Assembly: GCA_036320915.1 (NCBI GenBank)
Contig: JAXBDG010000003.1
Location: 620,001-684,000, forward strand
Direction of reading: 5' to 3'
DNA: 64,000 bases
Source of the DNA: Linnemannia elongata
Taxonomy: Eukaryota > Mortierellomycota > Mortierellomycetes > Mortierellales > Mortierellaceae
Part shown: positions 11,859 to 22,694 of the stretch, piece by piece
Layout of the letters: every line of letters starts with the position of its first letter
Numbering within the stretch: position 1 is the first letter of the stretch
The notes under the pieces: generated by a model
What the model saw: only the letters and a program-made list of their open reading frames with translations
The model's database searches: none
Told to the model about the DNA's origin: nothing
Translations under genes and position numbers: made by a program

Positions 11859-14426
11859 TAGCATGCATTCTTGCGCACTGTACATATACCCCTACACGCA
11901 TTCACTATTTTTTTTTCATTTGTTGTACAATATTTTTCCTGCATTAAAGACATTCTTTGCGTTTTTCTCATTCAGTTTTCGTGTCAAGGATATTTTTTAT
12001 TTTAGAAAAATATTAAGTGGAAAAAACGAAGAGTGAGCGTCTTAAGGTATTGGACTGCCATTGCAGTTAAGCTCATTGATTACACCTGAGGCTGAGGCGC
12101 AGCAAATTACGGTATGTTTTAGGCGATTTAGTAAACTGGGTTGGTGGCGTTATTATCCGTCTCCTATTATTTGCTCCAAGGCGAGCAAGATCATAATTTT
12201 TTTTCAAAGCGATTTTTTGAGTATTGATACTAAGGTAACACAAGCAGCAGCTTTAATGCATTCTCTTTTCTTTTTATTGATCATACATTAGGTTTTTTCT
12301 GTCCTTCTCGTTCTGGCCATCGCCCCGCCAACACTTTGCTGTGCTTTTTTTTCATAATTCATTCTTGTAGGAGAACATAGCTAAGCGAAGTAGTCGGCTG
12401 TCGGGCTTTTTTGTGGCCAAGATTTTTTTTTCGTGAGGGTGTGTGTCCAGTCAGAGTTGGTGATTTGATGACCTTTGAAAACAGAAAAGAATGATGACAT
12501 ATGGCGATGCTGACCACGATGCGTCCCTTTTATATTACTTTTTTTTCCCTTCCTGTTTTCAACCTTAACCGCTTCGGTTGACTCTTGAAGGTAATGGAAC
12601 ATGCAGTGCTTGGAGTGGAGAGAATAAGAGAAAGTAGAAGAATATTCCAGGTTGGGTGAACCTTTTGTCTTTTGAACGTTATGATTATGTCCCTTCATTG
12701 TATTATCCTGAATAAAAGGGGGGTACGATCAGATCTTCGTCCACTTCGTCTATTTTTTTGCGTGCTTCATTATTTCCTAGAGGTAGCATTTCCTACTCCC
12801 GCCTCGTTTAACTTCCCAGCTTACTCGCAACATCTATTATTTTAAAGAAAAGGGATGGAAATAATAACCATGACGATCGAGGGACCCATTGTCTGTGAAC
12901 CACCGAATATACGGGATTGACGAACTCGTCCTGGATCGAGATGGATCTGGATCGTGACTGCATGTAAATCAATCGCCCGTCCAATGTTGCCACTGACGTG
13001 CATATTTTCTAAGCGGATAGTGTCTCTTGATTGGATGTATGCCCTTTCCGCGTTACCTGTTAATTGTTGTTTAGGGTTGCCTACATTCATTTCTCACTCC
13101 ACATTTTTCACGCCTCTTCGTTCATTTGAGTTCGGCGGAGCTGTCGTGGCGGCCTTGACGGTGACAAGTAAAGAGGAGGAGAGGATGGTAGGTGCACAAT
13201 TCTTGTATATTCTTTCACAGGTAAACACAAAACATGTGAGAAGATGATACGCTTTCAACATCAGGGAGGGGACCATTTCTTGCGCTCTGAAAATGTACAC
13301 AGGTACCAGGCTGGCGCATGTGATGATTGCGCCTCCATTTATCCCCCTGTTGAAATTTAAAAAAAAAATGAATGTGGAACAGTGGTAGATACTCTCTCTC
13401 CATTCGTTTGACCGTGAAATATAGCACCTTGCAGCGATTAGAAGATGAACCACCGAGACGATGTGATCTTGATGTTATAATAATCCTCTTTTTTACGCCT
13501 TTAAGTACAACTTCCAGAGGTCGCGTTTTCTAGTGACAAGGTAAAACAAACCGCGCAATTTCTTGGTCAGTAGAACGCGTCTCTCTCTCTCTTCTCCATG
13601 TCAACTAAGCCCGCCTCCTTTTTCTTCAATAGAAGGAGGACCATGATTGTGGAGATGGTGTTTTTTTTTTCCATCCGATACATATTTTTTCTCACAAATC
13701 ATTTTTCCGTGATAGAACTCATTGCAGGATATGGACTTACTATTTTATTGCTGGCGTTTTGTTTGTGGTTGAATACGGTTTTTAACAGGTTGATGGAGAG
13801 TGAATTATGGGTGCTAAGGCTCCTTTCTCTTGACGTTGTTTTATTTATATTACGCAGCGAATTAACAAGGAGGCGATCGATTCAGTTTCCCACGTCGTTC
13901 ACTGTTGAAGATGAGGCCATTCGCCGTTTACAATAAATGTTGCTCCTAGTTGGTGATTTGTGGCGGTATGCCATGCGTCTTTCTTTCCTTTTTGCGCAAC
14001 TCGTATTTCCTTCGTTATGCTCTCATTCATTTCCTTGTTTTCCATTTGATGTACGTTGACAGGGGTTGATGAAGAGCGAGATAGGGAGGAGAAGGGTATT
14101 TGGACAGGGTAGCTGTATGTCTTCTCTCGATAACAACAAAACAAAAAATCAAGGTGGATCGTTCACGCAGCTTAAAGGCTTCGTTTTTTTTTTCCACACC
14201 CATGCAAAACCCTCACCCTCACGACTGGATTAGTGGTTAATTATTTTACTCCTTTTGGTTGAAAGGCACAATAATGACTGATATATACAGTAGAAAAGGT
14301 TGGCGGGTTTCTCATTTGTGGATAGAGGGAAGAAGGATAAGATAATCGCCTTTTGTAGGATGACGACGGGTTGAGGTCGAAAGAGAGAAAAGGTGGGAGC
14401 TGGTAAGTGAAAGAAAGTACCACAAC

Positions 14427-14457
<31 letters not shown>

Positions 14458-15753
14458 GCATGGAGCGGGAGGGTTACATGACTGAGAGACCACTTGGGTC
14501 TTGTGAATGAAAAAGGTCATGGGAAGAAGTAGGTGGTTACTGATCTTGTCACTGTATCGCGTTTTTTTTTTCGTGTTTGCTTTTCACATGCAATTGATCA
14601 GTAACGCGTCTTGATCAAGAACACAGTACGCGTCTGCTGTGCCTCCCTCCCTCCCCCCCACTCCCTCCCATCACCGCAACGAATTTCATCGTGGTGGTGG
14701 CATGGCTAGACTGGTAACATTTTCTCCACGCTCGGCCATTTCAATGTTTCCCATCCATTTGTCGACTTCTGGGGAGTCTTATAAAATTATTTGTGCAACC
14801 CCCTTCCCCCCAACACACACACAAAGATAGATACAGAACGAACGGGGGAAAGTCACTCCTGTACCCTCTCAGTTATACTTTTCTCGGATTTTTTTTTTGG
14901 CTACTGTGTCCTGTGAGAACAAAAAAATGTCCGGATGTGACACAAAGAAACGAGAAGATAAGGCCAGCTCATCTATTATGGAGACCGATAAGAACCCCCT
15001 CACACACATACGTCCCACCTGCCGGAAATATAAACATCCATATTGCTTCTGATGGTCGCAGCTGCGCCCTGAAGCGCGCAGACATGATCATCCCCCCACG
15101 CGCAAATTTTTCTCCGCAGTGTATGGCGCTTGTCTGGGCGTGCTTGAGCTACCCATTCCCATTCCGCCAAGAGACATTTGGGCTGCGCGTGCACGATACA
15201 GGGGGATGGTGCAAAAGACCCACTCTTGTCATGGGCGAATAGACTCAATCGTCAGGACAAGTGAAAAGCACATCATTTTTTTTCTTTTATTTCATTTTTT
15301 TCTTTTGTTACAGATAAAATTGGGATACACAGATTTGATAAGAGGGTGTGGCAAAAACAAGCGATTAACAAACAAAACGACAAAAGACAAGGAAAGACCT
15401 ATCGCCCAAAAAAAAACAGAAAAAGGAGAGAGAAAACTGATAGGAGAAAGAAAGAAAGAAAGAGAACAAGACAAAGGGGGTAATCAAAAGAGCGTTGTAA
15501 CTGGAATATGTACAGGGGTAGAGTGGAGTGAGTATAGAAGCGAACTAGGGGCAAGCTTTTCTTGTGTGTGTTGGTGTTGCTAGGGGTACAAATTTTCAAG
15601 AGGGAGAAAGGAAAAAGAACAATTGGGTCGCGTGAAAAAAAGGGGTGGCCCTCATAATGAGAGAAGGCGAGAAGAAAAGACAGAAAGGATATATGAATAA
15701 AACACACGACAAAGAACGAAAATCCCCCATCCGGGTTTACTTGACCATCCACC
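11859..15753. other. 3.9-kb convergent intergenic region
   Basis: This lies between two convergent genes. It includes the 3' end of the upstream gene (ATTAAA at 11943-11948), an A homopolymer at 14427-14455, and AT-rich low-complexity DNA. Short ORFs (for example 13598-13936) have no recognisable domain. I see no RNA gene here. Confidence 0.45.
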
Positions 15754-17288
15754 TTAGTCGAGCATTTGACCGTTCAGGATCATGCTACGCATGGGGCTGC
15801 TTGACCGTGCGGTCTTGTCGTACGAGGGCTTCAGTTTATCAACAGCAGTGGTGAGATGACGAGCATCATCCTGAGTTCCTGAGGGTGAAAGCATCGATGA
15901 GTGCTGCTGCTGGTTGTTGCTGGGCTGAGGGGAGATGACCACGGCTGGGCCAGCATCGTTCCTGTCAAAGGGGTGTCCTGCTGCTGCACCTCCAGAAGGA
16001 GTAGAAGCAGTGTTTGAGGTTGGAGCCATCGACCGGGAAGTTGAAAATTTGCGGAAGAGTCCGCTGCCCATAGTGCTGACAGAGTTGTGGGTATCAGTGT
16101 TGTTGTTGGTGGCAGGGTTGCCTGCTGTCTGGATGGAGACGTTCGTGGGAGGTGAGCTGCCTCCAAACATGCTTGTTCTACGACCACGTTCGATGGACTG
16201 TTATTTGCATGTGTGAATTGTGAACATGGGCGTGGTGGGTGTGGTCATGCACGGCGGTTGTTTGATATGCGATATGCAACGTGCGCATTCATGCAGATTA
16301 GAGCATAGGTAGGGGTGAAGAGGACAGGGTGGCAAGACAAAGAGTGAGGGAGAGAGAGAGAAACGAGGTTAGGATGAATTCTTTACAACGGTTCATATGG
16401 GATATCAAATTGCACCCTTCCTTCCTTCCCCTTGACACCACCACACAACAAAACGCCCTAATCGTTATCTCTTTAGAGCAAAATTGATGGTTTGCATGCA
16501 CAAAGGATCAACCATGATAAGGACCATGATGTAATTACACCTCCTCCTTCATTACATTCATATCTATGTGTGATTGCTATCGTTACCTGAGCGGGAGGAG
16601 ACACAATTTGGTTGAGCTGGTTGAACGAACTCGAGAACCGTCGGTGAAGAACGGGGACAGACTGTGAGACTGAAGCTGAGACCGAGTTGGACCCACCATT
16701 ACCAGGTGGAGAAGATGAAGTGGGTGAGAGTGGGGAAAAAGCACCCAGTGCAAATGGGTTAGCAGATCCAGGGAACGAGCCTGGGTTCGAGATCATCGAC
16801 GAGCCCGTGAATGTCCTGGGGGATGGAGCGCCAGCAGAGACTGGAACGCCGCTGGTGGCAAGAGAGAACGAGGACGAGAAGGATCTCTGACGGGAGATAG
16901 AGACTGACAAGGGGACTGCACCTCCAGCAGAGAAGGACGAGTTGCGAGAATGGTCGCTCGAAGAAGGGGCGGGGATAGGAACAGCGGCAGTGGTAGCGGT
17001 GGCAGCGGAAGCCATGGCTACGGGCTGAGATGATATATTGTTGTTGTTTGAAGCATTTTTCAAAGAAGAGGTCAAGGAAGAAGTAGGGGCTTGCTTGGCA
17101 GCAGTAGCGGTAGGAGGGCGAGCGCTGGCAGACGACGAGGAAGTAGGAGGACGAGTGGAGGAGGAGGAGGAGGGGGGCTCTGAGAAGAGCATGCCTCCTC
17201 GGACGGGAGAGGCGAAGGAGTCGATTTCTCTGCTGGGATCGAAGAAGGAGGAGATGGAGGAGGTGGTGGAGGCTCTTCTGTGGGACAT
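15754..17288 (-). CDS. Ser-rich protein with repeated basic-Ser phosphosite-like motifs
   Basis: Two exons, 17288-16587 and 16197-15754, encode about 381 residues. Donor CAG|GTAACG and acceptor AACAG|TCC keep phase 0 across a 389-nt intron, long for this window. The protein is Ser/Thr/Pro/Asn-rich and probably disordered. It carries recurring Arg-x-x-Ser-type motifs: RRAST near the N-terminus, SRQRSFSSSF, LHRRFSSSF, RGRRTSMFGG just after the junction, and LFRKFSTSRSM. It ends in a compact motif, SPMRSMILNGQMLD. Such motifs fit substrates of basophilic (AGC-type) kinases and 14-3-3 binding. Similarly built Ser-rich proteins with a short conserved C-terminal motif occur in other fungi, but I cannot name the family with confidence. 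No membrane segment or signal peptide is seen. Confidence 0.75.
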
Positions 17289-18544
17289 GAAAGCGAGCTG
17301 GAGCTGGGGTGAATGAGTGCGAGCTGCTGTTTGTTGGTTGACGGTAACTAATAAAATACGACGGATGTGTACTTTCTAACTAAGATATGATGTGAGTATG
17401 TATGGAAAAGTGTGGAGGAGAAGGGGAAAGTGATAAGGTTGGGAAAGAAGTGTCTTGTGATATGAGAAGATAGATTTTGAATATGGGTGGGACTTGATTG
17501 GTGGAGTCGCAGATAAGTTGGCTGGCAAAGGGGGGGAAAGGTTAGGTGAAAAAGAAAAAAAGAAAAAGAAAGAAAAGAAAACGAGCAAAGGGAGGGATGG
17601 GCATGTCTTTTATACTTGCGCGACTGTTCACTTGTTCTTTGCCTCCATCTTCGGTGGCATCATCACGAAGAGGTCTCTCTTTTTTGGTGTCCTTTGCCTC
17701 TTTTCTTTTTTTTTTTTTCTTTTTTTTTATTTCCTTCCCTGGTAGTTGTTACCCTTGTACTATTCCTCCTTTAATCCCTTCCCTCCTCCCTTTGTTTCCC
17801 TTCCACGTTACATGAACACACACCAATGTGTTGTCGTTTCCACCTGTTAACGAGGGATCGTGCACCTCATTGACCCTCACTCTCTCTCCTCTGCTTTCTC
17901 TTTCTACTCACTGTCCCTCCCTCTTTTTCTTCTCTCCTCTTCCTCTCTGTCCCCCTTTCCCTTTTGTTTGTTTGCCTTTTGCCTGCCTCTCCCTCTCTCC
18001 CTCTCCACACACACATACATCGCTTTTGTTTGGGTCCTCATTTTTCATGCATGCTGTTAGGTTTGTTAGCAGCCTTCTTCTTCTGTGGCACTACTGGTCT
18101 GGCATTAGGGTCCACTTGACCCTTTCTTGCCCTGGTCATTCTTTCCAATCAAACACTAAAATGTCAATGCTGTTCTCACACACTTACACATAGACACACA
18201 CACAATGCGTACATCGCCAGCAGTACCGTTACTCATAACCCATATCTGCCAACATACCTCGTCCTTCATACCTCCTACCTACCTTCACAAATCAACAACA
18301 ACAACAAAAAATGCTTTGTCCTTGTCCTTTGGTTAGGGTCACGAGGAGCATTGGGCAAATCAACCAAACGCAGCCCTCGGATTCTGTGCCTGCCTCACTA
18401 TCGTTATCTCTCCCACACCCACACAACAAACCCAATGGCAAATGCGAATGATACCAATGCAAATAAAGACACAACATTGAACCTTGTTTTTCGATGGCGG
18501 TTACCTTGCAATCGCTCAATGCCCTCCTCTTATCAATTGCTTCA

Positions 18545-18597
<53 letters not shown>

Positions 18598-20205
18598 CGT
18601 TCTCTCTCCCTCGCACAAGGACAATTGCTGTTCTCTTGTGTTTACTTTGCCTGCCTATTTTGCATGCATTGTCTCTAACTCTGAGTCTCTGTGTGCGTGA
18701 CATTTTCAACAGTCTCTCACTCTGTTTCTCTGTTCGTATTCAATATCTCTGTCTCTGGAAAATGTACCAAGAGAGAGGTACAGCCCACACCCACCTTCTC
18801 TCCACACCTCTTTTCATTCTTGAGAAAAGAAAAAAAAAAAAAAAAAAAAAGGTGTTCGAGTTCGCATAATTCATATCTTCCGCGTGAGAGGAACGGAGGT
18901 TTCATATTTCCTTGACGAATAACGGAGGAGTGGATGACCACTTTTTTTTTTTTTTATTCTTCCAACTTTGTTACATGTTACATATTTCTGTCTTCTATGA
19001 CTTCTATCTGTTTTGCTACAAATGGGTCCTCTTATTTCCATCATCGTCATCGTTCATTCATGGAACAAGGGGCACAAAAAGAATAGTCAATTGCTTCGCA
19101 TCTACGCGTTGTGTTGACTCCCCTTCTCTCTCTCTCTCTCTCTCTCTTGCTACCCTGTTCATTGTTGTTGATCTCTACCCACCCGTTTCACATGTCTACG
19201 GCGTGTTTTTACTTGTACGTGCGCTGTGCGTTAGTTGTACCCGTCCTTGCTTCTTACTTCCTTCTGTATCACCAGCGATCAAATGCGCCCTCATACAAAC
19301 AACAATAAATGACAAATAAGAAAACTGGGTTCCTTCCCCTTCCCCCCTTCCCCCCATCCTCTTTAACTCTACGTTCCCCTCTCCTTCCCGTCCCCTTACA
19401 CACGTCGCCCTCGCTTGTGGGTGGATCATTGAACCAAAAAGTCGTCAAGGGGGTGGATGAGGGTTAGTTGTGGGTGAGTGGAGATTTTATGCGCGCATCT
19501 TGATGCGGTCCGGGGAGGGTAGGAAACGGGGTGGTGGGGGGGAGGGGTGATTGGAAGTGGCTGTATGTGTGTAGGAAAAAGGAGGAACCTTGGTGTTTTG
19601 ATGTCAAGAAAAAAAAAAAAAAAAAATATCAAGGGAACTCCCCCCCCCCCTCTCTCTTTGCCCGCCAAATAAGAGACGTGTTAGTGTTAGAACAGTAATC
19701 GACGTAGAGAAGGGCAGCACGAGATGAATGTGAAGGAAAGGCAGTGTGTTCGTTCTCCTTCTGTTCATCTGTCAAATTTGATCTGCTCTGCCTCAAGGCT
19801 GATTGGCTGTGTTTTTTCCACTTTACCCCTAACTATCTCCCTGTATCGCATATCTTACAACCTGCAATCTTCCCCCCTCTCTCCCCCCCATAACTCGCAT
19901 ATGCATTTACATTTCTATCTGCATGTGGTACAGAAATGCATGTGTTGAAAAGGAGGGAGGGGGGGACAATTCTATCCTTAGCCTTCCTTCCGTATTGATA
20001 ATTATTGATCCTATGAAATCCGTTGGCTGTTGGTTGCTATTGTCTTTGCGCAGAATAAAGCAGAAAAGGGTAAAGAACGATCGTTGAGCCGTTGTTTGTT
20101 GAGAAGACTGGCTGAAGTGAAATGCGCAAGAGAGGAGGTGACCCAGGTCGAGGTAGTGGCAGTAGAGAGAAGAAAGAAAAAAGAACCGCGCACTTCCTAG
20201 AGCGG

Positions 20206-20236
<31 letters not shown>

Positions 20237-20720
20237 CCCTCGTCTTCTTGTGTCCATCGTCCCACGGTGGGTGAGAGTGATGGCATCACTTTTGCTCTCC
20301 TTCCTTGTCCAAATCAGTCCCTCGATCACAGTGTTCCTGCTGCTCTGTTTAGGCTCCATCAGCAGTGGCCTGTTGCATCATGTCGTCGTTTGTCGCTTTG
20401 TCAGATCAGTCGCTCCTCTCAGTGCTCTCATCACACCCACCACGCCACGCCTCGCCTCCACCCTTCGCGCTTGCGTGGAGATGCGCAAGCAGAAGACATT
20501 TATACACATTCTACTACCACCACGCCAATTCCCATTCTCGCAATACTTGCCAAAAGCATAGAAATGAAAAAAAGAAAGAGGAAAGAGAAATTGGTGAAAA
20601 CAAATTAGTGTTGTTTATTATGATACAAGCCAAAGGTAGGATAGAGGAAAGGATTATTACAAAAGTAGTAGAAGGTGGAGTATATAGAAAAGAGGGGTGC
20701 ATGGGTTATCCTCCATTGAT
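17289..20720. other. 3.4-kb intergenic region, microsatellite-rich
   Basis: No gene is recognised. It contains the C/T-rich upstream leader of the minus-strand Ser-rich gene, a (CT)n microsatellite at about 18547-18591, a shorter CT repeat near 19123-19148, A homopolymers at 18831-18850 and 19609-19626, and a GA-repeat near 20205-20236. The apparent ORFs are translations of these repeats. Confidence 0.5.
18547..18591. repeat. (CT)n microsatellite
   Basis: About 45 bases of uninterrupted CT dinucleotide between genes. Confidence 0.95.
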
Positions 20721-21275
20721 TTAAAGACCGGCAAGGGCAGCAAGACCGATGGCGGCAACAGAGAGAACATAGGGCATGTTCAACTGGACGGCGGCAGCGG
20801 GCTTGGGGGTAGCGGTAGGGGAGCCACCGGCGCCACCAGTGGTAGAGGTGGAGGGGGTGGTAACGTTACCGCCGCTGGGGGCAGCAGCGCAGCCAAGGGC
20901 AGTATCCAACATCTTGATTTTGGTGGTGGCCTCGACAATCTGGGAAGCGTTGCAAGGGGGAGCGGGGGTGGTTCCGACGATGCAAGAGCCGGCGGCACCG
21001 GTTCCCTTGGGTTCAAAGGCAGTGGAGGCCCAGTGGCAGACACAGGTCTTGATGGCGGGGTCCTGGACAGCAGCCGAGAGCTTCAAGATATCGGGGGTTC
21101 CAGAAGAGAAACCGGCAGTGAGCTTGGCGGACTGGTCGGGGGTGAGGGTGGAGCAGGAGGTGTCCTTGGAGAAAGAGCTGGTGACACAGGCCGAGCAAGC
21201 GTTCTGCTCGAAGGCCTGGGCGTTAGCGACGGCAACGAAGGCGACGGCGGCGAGGGCAAGGGTCTTGAACTGCAT
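20721..21275 (-). CDS. small secreted 8-cysteine protein, probable GPI anchor
   Basis: 184 residues, one exon. Residues 1-19 (MQFKTLALAAVAFVAVANA) form a signal peptide with likely cleavage after Ala19. The mature part has eight Cys at 27, 30, 41, 78, 80, 98, 108 and 129, including a C-x-C pair. The count and order resemble CFEM-type fungal surface domains, but the 36-residue gap between Cys3 and the C-x-C pair is longer than usual, so I call it CFEM-like at most. Two N-glycosylation sequons are seen (N-A-S at 109; N-V-T in the linker). A Ser/Thr/Pro/Gly-rich linker precedes a C-terminal hydrophobic tail ending AAIGLAALAGL, typical of a GPI-anchor signal. Codons favour C at third positions (GCC, ACC), unlike the neighbouring DNA, suggesting high expression. 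This bias also opens long antisense frames. Likely a cell-wall or membrane surface protein; function unknown. Confidence 0.85.
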   Translation of the reverse strand: MQFKTLALAAVAFVAVANAQAFEQNACSACVTSSFSKDTSCSTLTPDQSAKLTAGFSSGTPDILKLSAAVQDPAIKTCVCHWASTAFEPKGTGAAGSCIVGTTPAPPCNASQIVEATTKIKMLDTALGCAAAPSGGNVTTPSTSTTGGAGGSPTATPKPAAAVQLNMPYVLSVAAIGLAALAGL

Positions 21276-22661
21276 TTTTAGTGTTGGTGTTGGTGGGAAG
21301 GATGAGTGTTGTTGGGTGTGGAGAAGAAAGGAGAAAAAAAAGTGAGAATGAGGGATTGGTATTTATATGAGCATCGAACGAACTAAAAAAAGTAAAAAAG
21401 AAGTCTAACAGCAGACGGACCAATGGTTGGGCCATTCAATGCATTTCTCGACTGAATACCAAGGTTTGTCGCCAAACCAGTTCTGTTCTTTGGCTTACGC
21501 TTCTTTTTACACGCGTGCGAAGACAAACTACTTTTCTCACACACACACACATATATATACCCACTCAAGAACAAGAAGGTCAAGAATAAGAAAAAAAAAA
21601 AAAAAAAGTAGTGTCTGGTCTGGTGCTGCAGCTTGTTGAGAGCACTTTGTTTTCTTTTTTTTTTCTGCTCTGCACCAATCGCTCTCTGGACATCACGGTT
21701 TATGTCTGCTCTGCCCTCTGCCCTTTTGTCAACGTTGTGGTCAACAAGAACAAAAGGAAGGAGTAAATCAGTAAGATATCGAGATTAAAAGCCGGCAGGC
21801 AGACGGGAGGACGAGGTCGAAATAGAAAAGAGAAAGAAAAGGGCCAGAAGGAAGGAGAGGGAGGCAGTTTGCCGAGTGTCTGGCCCTATTCTTATTGTAT
21901 CCTCGGTGAAATACAAAGCAGGTGAATGGAGAGAGTGAGGGGAGAAGAGAGAACAGAGTAGTGGTGAGTAGATCTTCGGATTATTTTTGTCTTTTTTTGT
22001 TCCTTCATTCCTATACCAGCCGCCTGTTCTTGCCCCCTTTGGAGATGTGGACGAGAATGATCATCTAGACCCGTAGGGATGACAACGTGTATATGTGTGC
22101 TTAGGGAAGGCACCTTCCTTTTCTTTTCATGTTTCTGTTAGAACAACAACGAGAAAAGAAGGGCGAGATGGCGAGTGAGGAGAGAAGGACTGGAAGTGTT
22201 CATAAAAGAAGAGTGTACAAATAAAGAGAGATATGCCTGCCATGTACAGGTACAGTACATACCTCCCGTCACTCCATTCCAAGTGGAGTTTTTGATATAT
22301 TTGAAACTTTTCTGGGTTCCTCTCTCTTCTATTCGGCTTCGCCTAATGGATGACTTTTATTACAAGTTGCCTGTGACTTTAAGGCTGTACAGTGGTAGGT
22401 CGTGGTACCCAAGTGTACACTTGCAAGTCACCCTATATTCTATCCATCCCACGAGATTCAACAGCCAATACGAAAATACAAAGACCGACCCGATCCCTGA
22501 GACAGACACCGAATTGGCACCTTTCTTTTTCTCGTCTGTCACTCTGTCACTTGAGAATGAACATCCTTCTAAGGAGCGGAGTCTTGACTTGTTTGTTCGA
22601 TGTGGCATGTCAAAGTGCGTTGTCGAATGATATGAATGGTCATACTTGCCAAAAGGATTAA

Positions 22662-22694
<33 letters not shown>

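Noticed and set aside
12030..12110. tRNA-like sequence downstream of the large orphan gene
   Set aside because: Some tRNA-like words are present, but I could not fold a cloverleaf or find a B box.
13598..13936. 112-codon ORF with hydrophobic stretches
   Set aside because: Hydrophobicity comes from T-rich DNA. No family resemblance and no supporting context.
20697..21345. Two long plus-strand ORFs (about 190 codons each) opposite the secreted 8-Cys protein
   Set aside because: They are Gly/Ala/Val-rich antisense frames opened by the C-rich third positions of the real minus-strand gene. They have no signal peptide, motif or sensible composition.
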